Source: Capnocytophaga granulosa ATCC 51502 (GTDB lineage Bacteria > Bacteroidota > Bacteroidia > Flavobacteriales > Flavobacteriaceae). From it: a stretch of 64,000 nucleotides of DNA. The stretch is taken from the NCBI RefSeq assembly GCF_000411115.1, contig NZ_KE150255.1, forward strand, positions 124,001 to 188,000, read 5' to 3'. This document shows, one piece after another, positions 34,159 to 43,214 of the stretch (within the stretch, counting starts at the first letter, position 1; each line of letters opens with the position of its first letter). The position numbers and the translations under genes are program-made. The notes under the pieces were generated by a model, which was not told the origin of the DNA, made no database searches, and was given only the letters and a program-made list of their open reading frames with translations.

Positions 34159-34727
34159 TCTTCACTTTTCACTCCCTCCAATTCCAGCAAAAACTTTTTC
34201 CGCCACAAGCCTCCTCCATAGCCTGTGAGGGTACCATTGGAGCCAATAACCCGATGACAGGGGATAAGGATAGAGATATGATTTTGGCCATTGGCATTGG
34301 CTACCGCGCGTACACTTTGGGGCGATCCCAAGGCGATGGCTTGCTGTTTGTAACTCCACGTTTGCCCATAGGGAATGGTTCGTAAGACCTGCCAAACCCT
34401 TTGTTGAAAATCAGTTCCAAAGGGAGATAGAGGCACGGAAAACACCTGACGCTTGCCTGCAAAATATTCGCTAAGTTCTTGTTCCAAAAGGGCAAAGTAG
34501 GGACTTTCACCTTGTATAATAGGGGCTTTTTCCAGTTTAGAAATTTCTTTTAGCTCTGCTTCCAACACTTTGCTATCAGAAAACTCCAACATACAGATCC
34601 CCTTGCCTGTAGCACAAGCTACCATAGTGCCTATAGGGGTTTCTATATGCTTGAGGAGGATTCCCCCGATCCCCCGAAGGGGAACAAAAGGAAGGTTTTC
34701 TTTAGTTAGTATGCTCACATTTTCCAT
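34155..34727 (-). CDS. ogt: Methylated-DNA-[protein]-cysteine S-methyltransferase
   Basis: A 190-residue protein with the suicide active site IPCHRVIGSNG (Cys157), the helix-turn-helix FGTDFQQRVWQVLRTIPYG and WSYKQQAIALG, and the C-terminal GYGGGLWRKKFLLELE. It transfers alkyl groups from O6-alkylguanine to its own cysteine, repairing DNA. The length matches Ogt/MGMT without an Ada domain. It heads a tightly overlapping leftward operon with a small membrane protein and immunity-like genes. Confidence 0.95.
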   Translation of the reverse strand: MENVSILTKENLPFVPLRGIGGILLKHIETPIGTMVACATGKGICMLEFSDSKVLEAELKEISKLEKAPIIQGESPYFALLEQELSEYFAGKRQVFSVPLSPFGTDFQQRVWQVLRTIPYGQTWSYKQQAIALGSPQSVRAVANANGQNHISILIPCHRVIGSNGTLTGYGGGLWRKKFLLELEGVKSEE

Positions 34728-34739
34728 GTTTTTCGTTTT

Positions 34740-36155
34740 TTATTTCCTTGCTTCCTCTATGGTGAGGCCAAAAGGCTCTAATGCCCATTTGAGATTGGAA
34801 AGGATATAATCCTCATCTTTAGAAAAACGCTTGGCTATCTCTTTGTAATAGGGCAGTAAACGCTTGTCTTTTACCTCAGATAGTGCTTGTATAACTGTGT
34901 GTAACACCTTGTTATCGCTCTCTTGTAGCCCTTTGATGAAGGTGTCAAGATATTGCTCTCTTTTCTTGCTTTTGCCCAGTGTATAATAGGCTGTTATACG
35001 GATTCGAGGATTTGCATCATCAGTAAAAGGAAGGATTACTTCCTCGAAATTGTCATCGCCTTCGGTAAGGAGGTAGGTAGCAAAATCAAAGGTTTCCTCA
35101 TCGGTAATAGAGGGCAAGAGTTCTTTTACGATAGGCACCCAGTCGGCACAGTGGTCTTGAGCATACCACCATATATACTGAAATACTTCCTTGGGCTTCT
35201 CGGTTACTAAGGTATCCAAATAAGGTTTGGCGCGCTTGTAGGAGGACAAGGTGAGTATTTCAATGAGAAAATCCCTATCCTCATTGTTTAAGGCGATGAG
35301 CGCTTCTACTTTGTCTAATACGGTATCAGACAAAGGCGGTCTTTTGTGATACACTCCGTCAAGACAATCGGTTTGGGTTTTGCGGTCGTTGGTTTGCTCA
35401 TATTCGGCAAGAAGTACCTCAGCGGGTTCACCTCGGTGGTAGCCAAACCAAGTAGGTCGGTCGTCCAAGAGTTGGCCAGAGATGACCTCATCAAGATAGC
35501 GTTCGTACCAATCCAAGAAATTGGTTTCAAAAGCAAATGTAGGTTGTATTAAATCCCAATTGACATTGACTACGCGTCCTGCATAAGGCCCTGTAAGCAC
35601 CAAAGCGTGGTAATAGGCACAGCCCTGACTTCCCAAGGGGAGCAGTCCGCCAAAGACTTTCCCACACTGTTGGGTGTAGTCCTCCTCTGTTTGCGTTTCG
35701 TCCTCCTCTTGCTCATCATCTTCAAAATCTTCATCTTCTTCCTCATCTTCAAAATCCTCATCTTCTTCGTCATTCATTAATAGCGGACTGGAGAGGGCTT
35801 CCCATTCTTCTTTGGTCATATCGGGTGAGAGGGCACAAGGGGCTTTGAGGTAGGTTTCCGTTTGGTCATAAACAAGGTCATTCACTTGAGTACCGAAAGC
35901 ATACAAGCCGTAATAAGGCCCTGCCATCGTGTCCAACTTCTGGGCTTTAGCGTCGCCTATGGTCTGTACAAAAGCACGGTAATCCTCAGGTAGGGATACA
36001 CCATATTTTTTTTCAAAGGCAAGGACTTCCGCCTCACTTACGGGAGGGTTAAGATGGTACTCATGTGTCTCGGCGCCAAATACTTCCAAGTCTTTATCGG
36101 CAGCTTTGGCTTGGGAGAGCTTTTGCTGAATGCGGTGGAGTTGTTCTTGATACAT
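34740..36155 (-). CDS. SUKH (SMI1/KNR4) domain protein with C-terminal HEAT-like repeats, copy 1
   Basis: The 471-residue protein starts with a charged helix, then a SUKH core (EAEVLAFEKKYGVSLPEDYR, YGLYAF, LLPLGSQGCAYYHALVLTG, GRVVNV, FLDWYERYLDEVI). It carries a very acidic insertion (EDEDFEDEEEDEDFEDDEQE) near residue 135. The C-terminal 150 residues look like HEAT repeats (RIRITAYYTLGKSKKREQYL, VLHTVIQALSEVKDKRLL). SUKH proteins neutralise secreted toxins in polymorphic toxin systems. A close paralogue lies at 37936-39318, with an ATPase-nuclease pair between them. Confidence 0.8.
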   Translation of the reverse strand: MYQEQLHRIQQKLSQAKAADKDLEVFGAETHEYHLNPPVSEAEVLAFEKKYGVSLPEDYRAFVQTIGDAKAQKLDTMAGPYYGLYAFGTQVNDLVYDQTETYLKAPCALSPDMTKEEWEALSSPLLMNDEEDEDFEDEEEDEDFEDDEQEEDETQTEEDYTQQCGKVFGGLLPLGSQGCAYYHALVLTGPYAGRVVNVNWDLIQPTFAFETNFLDWYERYLDEVISGQLLDDRPTWFGYHRGEPAEVLLAEYEQTNDRKTQTDCLDGVYHKRPPLSDTVLDKVEALIALNNEDRDFLIEILTLSSYKRAKPYLDTLVTEKPKEVFQYIWWYAQDHCADWVPIVKELLPSITDEETFDFATYLLTEGDDNFEEVILPFTDDANPRIRITAYYTLGKSKKREQYLDTFIKGLQESDNKVLHTVIQALSEVKDKRLLPYYKEIAKRFSKDEDYILSNLKWALEPFGLTIEEARK

Positions 36156-36167
36156 AAGGGTTAGGTT

Positions 36168-36689
36168 TTAGGGGGTCATATAAGGGATTTTGATTCTGTT
36201 TTCTATTCGGAGGGTATAGCCTGTTTCTTGTTGAAATTCTTCCATCCTTGCTACATAACTACGATGTATTTTCTTTTTATTTGCTATATAAGCTGCTTTA
36301 ATATTATAATCAGTAATATCACAGATCTTTTTAAAGTGATTTATTGTTGCTATAAGTTGCAAAGCCGCTTCTTTTAGAAAATCACTTGCATTTTTTAGCT
36401 TTCTATCTTTTAATTCTACAAAAATAAGGTTATTTCCATCATACTCAAGCATACCATCACAACGTTTTTCCATTTTTGTAGGGTCATCATCTCGCCAGAT
36501 TTCAATACAGTTATCAATAGCGATAAAGTAAACCTCTTTTTGTTCTTCATTTTTTATTTCTGCAATCCAACTGTCCTGATTACTTACATCAATATAAGCA
36601 GGTTTTTGTGTTCCCTCTTCATCACATAAACCAAAAATCTTTTCAGAAGAAACTTGCTGACATTGGTTATTAAAAAAATCTATTGCCAT
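36168..36689 (-). CDS. PD-(D/E)XK-like nuclease partner of the adjacent ATPase
   Basis: A 173-residue protein with D78 in KRCDGMLEY and the strand NLIFVELKDR carrying E92-x-K94, the spacing expected of a PD-(D/E)XK nuclease core. A helix with KEAALQLIATINHF follows, as in many restriction-type nucleases. It begins 2 bases after the ATPase stop, so the two form one translational unit. This pairing of ABC-type ATPase and nuclease recalls Septu, which uses an HNH nuclease instead. A role in phage defence is inferred. There is no signal peptide. Confidence 0.7.
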   Translation of the reverse strand: MAIDFFNNQCQQVSSEKIFGLCDEEGTQKPAYIDVSNQDSWIAEIKNEEQKEVYFIAIDNCIEIWRDDDPTKMEKRCDGMLEYDGNNLIFVELKDRKLKNASDFLKEAALQLIATINHFKKICDITDYNIKAAYIANKKKIHRSYVARMEEFQQETGYTLRIENRIKIPYMTP

Positions 36690-36691
36690 TG

Positions 36692-37864
36692 TTATTTTAA
36701 ATCTAAAAGGTCTGCAAAAAGGTTATTGGTTTCATCTATTTGGAGATTTAGCATATTCTCATCAGAAGGTATTCCATTATAATCACCTAACAACTTCACA
36801 GTACCTTCTTTTTCATCAAGTTCATAAATAGCTAAATCCTCACTTTTTACAAGTGCTGAAATTGGTATAATCTTTCCTATCTGTTCTTTGTTTACCTCGT
36901 TTCGTATGTTTCCTGCTTCCACAGCTACTGATATGTAATTGACCAAATAAGGGCTATGGGTGGTAATTATCAATTTGTTAGCAGGTATTTCATTATTGAT
37001 TTTCAGCAAACTATAGAGCATATTGCGTTGCGAGGTTGGAAAGAGGTTTTGCTCAGGCTCTTCAACGATATTAACAAAAGAGGTTTTGTTAAATTTTTCA
37101 GATAAAGCGTTGGCTGCGCTACGTCGTTGCTCTTCTGTAAAATGAAGATTGGCATAGATTTCCTTGATTTGCTTTTCAAATCGTTTACGTTCCTCTATAC
37201 TCATTGGTTCTGTCTTATTCTTTACACTATTTACTAAATAGTCAGACACTAAGAACAAAGGCACTAATGATTGGAACCCACTTGAGGCCTCTGAGAGTTG
37301 TACCCTATAGTCATCACCTTTTACATAGAGTATATCTCTATTTTTATCGTATAACAAATAAGATTCATTGATGGGGAGCGGCATTTCGGTTACCTTTTCT
37401 TTAGCATAAGTATAGGCTGCCAAGAAATCATTCAAGGCAGCTGAAGCTACTTTTAGTTCCCTCATACTCTTCATATATGAAATAAAGTTCCGCTCAGAAG
37501 GCACATACATTAGCTGTGGAAGGGCATACGCCATCTGCTTCTTTTCAAAAGATAATTGTCCTTCTGTATAGGTAATTGAAAAAGCACTTCCTGTATATTG
37601 GATATAAGTATTTTCTTTCAAATAGTTCTCAAGGCGATGATAGCTTAGAAACAAGTCCCTAAAAGTATTATTTTTTTCAAACCATTGAGGATTATAACTT
37701 TCTTTAAACAAAGCCTTTTCTATCCACATAAAGGTAGCGATAAGTTTAGCCACGGTACTCTTCCCGCTGCCCTGATTTCCTATGAAGAAGGTTACTTTTT
37801 TAATCTCTATAGGAGCACTATGTTCTTTGATAGCTCCAAAGTTTCGTATGGTAATATTACTCAT
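36692..37864 (-). CDS. AAA/ABC-type ATPase of a putative defence pair
   Basis: About 390 residues from the ATG at 37864 (MSNITIRNFGAIKE); the earlier ATG at 37900 would add 12 residues that do not fit the family start. Walker A GNQGSGKST is at 29-37; later come LSEASSGFQSLVPL (signature), FVNIVEEPEQNLFP (Walker B with two acids) and LIITTHSPYLVNYI (H-loop). It belongs to the AAA_21-like overcoming-lysogenization group. The following nuclease gene starts 2 bases downstream. ATP-driven sensing with nuclease action is the likely scheme. Confidence 0.85.
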   Translation of the reverse strand: MSNITIRNFGAIKEHSAPIEIKKVTFFIGNQGSGKSTVAKLIATFMWIEKALFKESYNPQWFEKNNTFRDLFLSYHRLENYLKENTYIQYTGSAFSITYTEGQLSFEKKQMAYALPQLMYVPSERNFISYMKSMRELKVASAALNDFLAAYTYAKEKVTEMPLPINESYLLYDKNRDILYVKGDDYRVQLSEASSGFQSLVPLFLVSDYLVNSVKNKTEPMSIEERKRFEKQIKEIYANLHFTEEQRRSAANALSEKFNKTSFVNIVEEPEQNLFPTSQRNMLYSLLKINNEIPANKLIITTHSPYLVNYISVAVEAGNIRNEVNKEQIGKIIPISALVKSEDLAIYELDEKEGTVKLLGDYNGIPSDENMLNLQIDETNNLFADLLDLK

Positions 37865-37935
37865 TTTGTCAATGCCTTGTTCTAAAGAACAAAAATACAA
37901 CTTTTCAATCCAAAAGTCAAGAAATAATTGTTTTT

Positions 37936-39318
37936 TTACTTTCTCGCTTCTTCTATAGTCAGCCCAAAAGAAGCTAAACGGCGTTCTAAGTTACTAAGAA
38001 TATAGTCTTTCTCTTTGGGGAAACGCTTGGCTATTTGTTTGTAATAGGGCAACAAACGTTCGTCGGTTATACCTGAAAGAGCTTGGATAGCTGCTCTGAG
38101 TACATTATTATCACTATCTTGTAGTCCGCTAATAAAAACCTCCAAAAAGGCTTCCTTATTAGGACTTTTGGAGAGGGTATAATAAGCATACTCACGCATT
38201 TGGGCAATAGGATGATGCGTAAATGGTATGATAACAGTCTCAAAATTGCTGTTAGGACAGTCAGAGATTATGGCGCTTGCGCGCTTAAATACATCTAAGT
38301 CCTCAATAGTAGGCATTTGTGCTTTTACTACTTCTATCCAGTCGGCATAATGTTTTTTTGCATAGAAACATATCATCTCCACTGCTTTTTTAAAATCCTC
38401 CTTTATCAAAGTGGTTAAATAAGGCTTGGCATGCTCGTAAGAAGAGCGCAAAAGAAGGTTGATGAAGAAGTGCTTATCTTCCTTATTCCAGCTGATAATT
38501 CTTTCAATAGTGGGGAACGTTTCCGCAGGAAAAGGAAATTTCTTATGCCAAAGAGCATCCCTACAATTCCTTTGCTCTTGCAAATCGGTAGTTTGCTGAT
38601 AGTCATTTAGAAGAACTTCAATAGTGCCACGACGATTATAACCAAAATGGGCTAAGGTGTTTCCTATCAAATCGCCAGAGATCACCTCGTCCAAATAGCG
38701 TTCGTACCAATCCAAGAAAGTAGTTTCAAAGGCAAACTTAGGTTTTCTCAAATCAACATCTATATTCACTACTCGCCCTGCATATTTGCCGTTGAGTACC
38801 AAAGCGTGGTACATAGAGCAGCCCTGAGAGCCTAGTGGTAAAAGACCGCTATATACCTTTCCGTGAAGTGCTTCATAAGTAGCATCGTCTAACAGAAATT
38901 CTGTGTGGTTTTCCTTGGCTTCTTGTTCGGCTATTTCGGCTTCCAAAAGTTCTCTGCTAAAAGCCTCCCATTCTTCATCTGTCATATCAGGAGAGAGGGC
39001 ACAAGGAGCTTTTAAGTAAAGAGTGCCGTCGCCAAGAAGAAATTGTTCTTGTGCTCTATCAAAATCAAAAAGCCCATAGTAAGGACCTGCTATCCTCTCT
39101 AATCTTTCAGCATTTTTGTCACCTATGGTAAGTAGGAAATCGCGATAGCCCTCAGGCAAAGTCAGTCCGTACTTTTGTTCAAAGGCAAGGACTTCCGCCT
39201 CGCTTACAGGTGGATTGAGGTGGTACTTGTGTGAGCTGGCACCAAATACTTCTAAGTCTTTATCGGCTTCTTTGGCTTGGGAGAGCTTTTGCTGAATGCG
39301 GTGGAGTTGTTCTTTCAT
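37936..39318 (-). CDS. SUKH (SMI1/KNR4) domain protein with C-terminal HEAT-like repeats, copy 2
   Basis: The 460-residue paralogue of 34740-36155. The first 45 residues are almost identical (LHRIQQKLSQAK, DKDLEVFGA, YHLNPPVSEAEVLAFE), as is the end (ALSGITDERLLPYYKQIAKR, FGLTIEEARK). The middle acidic insertion is replaced by a shorter segment. The duplicates share orientation and enclose the ATPase-nuclease pair, so recombination between them could delete or circularise it. Immunity function is inferred. Confidence 0.8.
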   Translation of the reverse strand: MKEQLHRIQQKLSQAKEADKDLEVFGASSHKYHLNPPVSEAEVLAFEQKYGLTLPEGYRDFLLTIGDKNAERLERIAGPYYGLFDFDRAQEQFLLGDGTLYLKAPCALSPDMTDEEWEAFSRELLEAEIAEQEAKENHTEFLLDDATYEALHGKVYSGLLPLGSQGCSMYHALVLNGKYAGRVVNIDVDLRKPKFAFETTFLDWYERYLDEVISGDLIGNTLAHFGYNRRGTIEVLLNDYQQTTDLQEQRNCRDALWHKKFPFPAETFPTIERIISWNKEDKHFFINLLLRSSYEHAKPYLTTLIKEDFKKAVEMICFYAKKHYADWIEVVKAQMPTIEDLDVFKRASAIISDCPNSNFETVIIPFTHHPIAQMREYAYYTLSKSPNKEAFLEVFISGLQDSDNNVLRAAIQALSGITDERLLPYYKQIAKRFPKEKDYILSNLERRLASFGLTIEEARK

Positions 39319-39339
39319 TTGTGTTTGTTTTTCACTATT

Positions 39340-39957
39340 TTATATATTCCCATAAACCTCTATATAGGCGCAGATGAGGAGTTTTTCTTCTATATAAGTG
39401 AGCACTTTCTCCACAAAGGTCTTTACTTTTTCTTCGGTAAATGTACGCTGGCGCAGTTGTGTGATGATTTTTTGGCATGTGGTGAGATCAAAAAGGTTGC
39501 TAGTGGTATCCTTGAAATCGGGTTCTATCTTATTCCATTGGGGTTGGTATAGGGGAAATACGGATTGGAAATCTTCCGAGAGGTATTCATCAAAATCTTT
39601 TATTGGGATAAAGATAGAGCGCTTGGAAACAACGTTCAGATCAGTATCCAAGGCAGTGATGATATAGCCCATACCTCTTTCGCTGGTGTCTCTCCTATTA
39701 TCCACACTTATAGTTAGTGAAGTACTAAAAATGTGTTTTACAGTCTTTTCGACATTGTAATCAAAGCGCTTGTACGCACTTTCCGCTTCCCAGCGCTCGC
39801 AGTGGGTTGTTGCCATAATAGTGGCTATATTCTCTTGGTGATAGAGGGCTATGGCTGCAGGGAGGTCACCTGCAGTTTGCTCTAATAGGGTTTTGGCTTT
39901 CTGCAAGGGAAGGGCGAGCTCAGTTTTGAGGGTTTGTATTTCTTTGAGATAGTTCAT
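39340..39957 (-). CDS. Hypothetical protein with UBA/TS-N-like N-terminus
   Basis: Residues about 8-45 (LALPLQKAKTLLEQTAGDL and AIALYHQENI) look like a UBA/EF-Ts-type three-helix module, and a second similar unit follows (CERWEAESAYKRFDYNVEK). The C-terminal 130 residues are unrecognised. There is no signal peptide. It sits among immunity-like genes in the same direction, 21 bases upstream of SUKH copy 2. Confidence 0.55.
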   Translation of the reverse strand: MNYLKEIQTLKTELALPLQKAKTLLEQTAGDLPAAIALYHQENIATIMATTHCERWEAESAYKRFDYNVEKTVKHIFSTSLTISVDNRRDTSERGMGYIITALDTDLNVVSKRSIFIPIKDFDEYLSEDFQSVFPLYQPQWNKIEPDFKDTTSNLFDLTTCQKIITQLRQRTFTEEKVKTFVEKVLTYIEEKLLICAYIEVYGNI

Positions 39958-39969
39958 TCAATTAACAAA

Positions 39970-40622
39970 TTACTTCATTTTGGGACGAAAAGAGCGTTTT
40001 TTGTCAAAGCCTTTGCTGTCTATTTTCAGCTCGTTGGGCAGTTCCGGTGATTGCTCGGCTTGGGTTTTGAGGTCGGAAAGGTACTGCACGATGTGCTGCC
40101 ATACAAAATCAGGGTCGATATAGACGCCGAGTTCCTGCAAACTAGGGTTTATATATACTTTTTGATTTTTCGTTCTATAATCACTCGTAATGAGTAGTAA
40201 CGGTATTTTTGAGAGTTCTTCCCAAGACAAATGAGTTTCTTCCCTGATATGAAAACCATTATTCTCACGAATGAAATCAGCTGTATCTGAAAAATAACCT
40301 AAGCAAAGATTACTTTTATACTCATATTGTTTCCCATCTCGGAATTTTAGATAGTGTCCGTCAAAAAAATAATACTTCCTTTTTTTGTTTCTATATCTAC
40401 TAAATCAAAATGGGTATAGATTTTATTTTGGGTAATAAAAAGATGTACCACTTCACTCCCTACATATAGTGTTGAATACAAGGCAAGGTTAGATTCTTCT
40501 GGAGAAATACGCTGTCTATCTACAATCGTTCCATTACGTCGGTCATAGATGAGGTTTTCATCTGTGCCGTAGTCAGCGACTTTATAGTCGTAGTAATCTT
40601 TGAATTTAGAGATGATTTTCAT
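39970..40622 (-). pseudogene. Hypothetical cytoplasmic protein, frameshifted at an A7 run (40363-40369)
   Basis: The N-terminal frame (MKIISKFKDYYDYKVADYG, ENLIYDRRNGTIVDRQRI) breaks after GSIIF. Adding one base to the run gives FFDGHYLKFRDGKQYEY, SNLCLGYFSDTADFI, and then joins the C-terminal frame (HLSWEELSKIPLLLITSDYR, to RSFRPKMK). The whole would be 217 residues. The N-terminal KIISKFKDYYDY type is common in bacteria and phages, without known function. It may be intact in the real genome if the run is miscounted. Confidence 0.65.
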
Positions 40623-40747
40623 TATTTATACAAGAAAAGTAAATGATCTTACCTATAAAAAATCTTGTACTACTCAAAAATTACAATACTTTTTTGGTGG
40701 TACAGGAGGACATATTATCCATTTCTGTCATTTTTATAATATAACTA

Positions 40748-41410
40748 TTAATCTAAATAGCGAAAATTTCCAATTTTTGTAAAAATATTATTGACAGATT
40801 CCTTTTGTTTAAGGGTAATTTTAAAATTTTTATATAGATATCTTAGTATAGAGCCTAAAAAATCTACCGAATAACCTTCTCTAATAGCTTTTTTAATCCA
40901 AAAAGAATATGAATAGCATCTATGCAAATTATCTAATTTTAAAATATCTGGAGCAGCATTCTCTATATTTAAAATATGTCTAACTTGTTCATCCGTTAAG
41001 TCTCCTTTTTCAATAAAAGTTAGATAATAGTCTTTTAGATATCTATACGAAACTCCTTCAAATTCTTCTATAAGTTTATTCTCTCTTAGCTCAATGTATT
41101 CTACTGCTTTTTTCTTATCATCATTTCTATGAATATTCTGGTTATGAATATTTCTCTCTTGATTTTCTTGATTTTGATTTTCACCTTCTTCATCTTCTAA
41201 TGTTTCTATAATATATTTTGTAAAATCAGGTATTGATCTTAAATCTGCATTTACATTCCTTTCAGTACAATAACGCCCTGAAGAAAATACTTCTCCTGTA
41301 TCGATATTCTTGACTACATACACCTTTTGAGATATTAGTCTTCTTCTACAAAAATGACATCGTTCAATTTCCGTTGTAAAATCTTTTCTTAATAATTTAT
41401 AATTACTCAT
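40748..41410 (-). CDS. Hypothetical protein with N-terminal zinc-finger-like motif
   Basis: The 220-residue protein begins with CHFCRRRLISQKVYVV, and a third cysteine in SSGRYCTERN may complete a metal site. A polar Asn/Gln-rich linker (GENQNQENQERNIHNQNIHR) separates it from a helical C-terminal half. No family is recognised. Its AT-rich codon use matches the surrounding accessory genes. Confidence 0.6.
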   Translation of the reverse strand: MSNYKLLRKDFTTEIERCHFCRRRLISQKVYVVKNIDTGEVFSSGRYCTERNVNADLRSIPDFTKYIIETLEDEEGENQNQENQERNIHNQNIHRNDDKKKAVEYIELRENKLIEEFEGVSYRYLKDYYLTFIEKGDLTDEQVRHILNIENAAPDILKLDNLHRCYSYSFWIKKAIREGYSVDFLGSILRYLYKNFKITLKQKESVNNIFTKIGNFRYLD

Positions 41411-41501
41411 TTTATTTCAGTTATAGATATATATTCGTTTAAAACTACATTATCATTTGATATTATATGATTACTAAGTATTCAAATTAGGGTAATCCTT
41501 A

Positions 41502-41552
41502 CTGGCACGAGCTTGTAGCTCATACCTACTATAAATAAAGTTTGTAGCTCAC
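41502..41552. repeat. Partial long-hairpin repeat
   Basis: GGCACGAGCTTGTAGCTCAT and a second AGTTTGTAGCTCA are left from the 108-bp repeat seen at 9932-10040. Confidence 0.5.
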
Positions 41553-41567
41553 TTTCTCTCGTATTAC

Positions 41568-41711
41568 TTACTTTATAACACTGCCTATCTCCCAATGTTT
41601 TTCTTTCAAACAGCTAATAGCAAGGCACGCCCCAATGGCATTCCATACCGAATAGTCAAAGGTAGCTTTTAGCCCTACAAGTGAAAAATTATGAGGACAA
41701 AGATAGTAAAA
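41568..41711 (-). pseudogene. 3' fragment of an unknown gene downstream of rtcB
   Basis: The minus-strand frame reads CPHNFSLVGLKATFDYSVW, then NAIGACLAISCLKEKHWEI and GSVIK before TAA at 41568-41570. It has no ATG, but the composition looks like real protein. It may be the remnant of a gene formerly part of the rtcB operon. The rest of the 41411-41775 gap holds the partial repeat and low-complexity DNA. Confidence 0.35.
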
Positions 41712-41775
41712 AATAGTGACAAATGACAAGTGACAAATAGCACAGTAGAATTAGTCTCTTGTCATTTGTCACTAA

Positions 41776-43167
41776 CTATTTGTCCATTCGTACAATCCTT
41801 GGCTGGAAAGTGCCAATGATATCTACCAAATCGGTTTGGGAAGCCATTACGGTCTCTATGTTTTTATACGCCATAGGGGCTTCTTCGGCATTGCCTCCAA
41901 TGAGGGTAATATCTTTGGCTTTGAGAGCTTTTTTGATATCGGAACTGGTAAAGCGGCTACGGCTCTCATTGCGTGAAAAAGCACGTCCTGCGCCATGCGA
42001 AGCCGAATCAAAACTCTCGGCATTGCCCTTACCGCGCACGATATAGCCTGCCTCGGTCATTGAGGCGGGAATAATACCCAGTACGCCCTCCCCTGCTGGG
42101 GTCGCTCCTTTGCGGTGTACAATCACCTCCTTGCCATCGTGAATTTCCTTCCAAGCAAAATTGTGGTGGTTCTCGATGCGCGCTCTTAGGCGACCGCCTA
42201 CCGCACGAATAAGTCGGCGGTGAATGTCCTCATGACAAGCCGAAGCGTAATCACCCGCAAGGTTCATAGCTGTCCAATACTCTAATCCTAAGTGAGTTGA
42301 GAGATCGAGCCAAGCAAACTGTTGGGCTTCCTTCGGGAGCGGACACTGTTCGGCTGCTACGCGTACGTAATACTGAGCAATTTCCGCACCAAAACCACGT
42401 GACCCACTGTGAGAAAGTATACCGAGATATTTCCCTTTGGGTAAACCTATCTGCGGATCGTCGGCTAAGAGTTCTACCTCGCCAAACTCCACAAAGTGGT
42501 TACCACTACCCGAAGTACCCATCTGCTTGATGGCCTTATCCTTCAATCGCTTGAGGATAGGAATCAGCGAAAAAGTATCACGGTCGAAAATCTCGTGCTC
42601 TACATGCGACTTATGGTGTTCGTACATACCAAACTTGGTGTGCTCCATAAGGGCTTTCTCGTACTTATCTCGCGCTCCTGATAGGTAGGACACAGGGATA
42701 TCCAATATACTAAGGCACATACGGCAGCCGATATCCAAGCCTACTCCATAAGGAATCACGGCATTTTCTACCGCCAGTACGCCCCCTATGGGCAAACCAT
42801 ATCCACTATGGGCATCGGGCATGAGTGCCCCGCCTACCGAAATAGGGAGTTTGAGAGCCGTATAGAGTTGCGTTTTTGCCTCTTCGGTGATGTCGTCGCC
42901 AAAGATATGATAAGGCGCTCGCAAGGCGTTAAGCTGTCGCTTTTCGGTTTTAGTAGAGGAAAGCAGCGCTTCGGCTATCTGACCAAAAGTAAGATGCCCC
43001 TCGTATTGCACAGGATTTTTTAAAATATCCTCAAGTACCGACTTTACATAAGCGGTATTCTTGGTAGCGTAATTGCGCTTCATCACTTCTAACGCTACAT
43101 TAATAGATTGATTATTTGGGAAACCTAACTTAAGAAGGTCTTTCCCTTTGAGTTTTAAATTTGCCAT
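41776..43167 (-). CDS. rtcB: RNA-splicing ligase RtcB
   Basis: The 463-residue protein has the RtcB metal and GTP motifs: MPDAHSGYGLPIGG (116-129), GVGLDIGCRM (141-150, with C148), TSGSGNHFVEFG, LSHSGSRGFG, ENHHNFAW, and near the end ASHGAGRAFSR, the motif with the histidine that becomes guanylated in studied RtcBs. It joins 2',3'-cyclic-phosphate or 3'-phosphate ends to 5'-OH ends. Being next to prfH, it probably belongs to the branch that reseals ribosomal RNA cut in the decoding centre. It is 47 bases downstream of prfH. Confidence 0.95.
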   Translation of the reverse strand: MANLKLKGKDLLKLGFPNNQSINVALEVMKRNYATKNTAYVKSVLEDILKNPVQYEGHLTFGQIAEALLSSTKTEKRQLNALRAPYHIFGDDITEEAKTQLYTALKLPISVGGALMPDAHSGYGLPIGGVLAVENAVIPYGVGLDIGCRMCLSILDIPVSYLSGARDKYEKALMEHTKFGMYEHHKSHVEHEIFDRDTFSLIPILKRLKDKAIKQMGTSGSGNHFVEFGEVELLADDPQIGLPKGKYLGILSHSGSRGFGAEIAQYYVRVAAEQCPLPKEAQQFAWLDLSTHLGLEYWTAMNLAGDYASACHEDIHRRLIRAVGGRLRARIENHHNFAWKEIHDGKEVIVHRKGATPAGEGVLGIIPASMTEAGYIVRGKGNAESFDSASHGAGRAFSRNESRSRFTSSDIKKALKAKDITLIGGNAEEAPMAYKNIETVMASQTDLVDIIGTFQPRIVRMDK

Positions 43168-43214
43168 TTTTTAGGTGTTAGGGTTTAGGTATTCGCTAAG
43201 CGAATTGCCATTCA

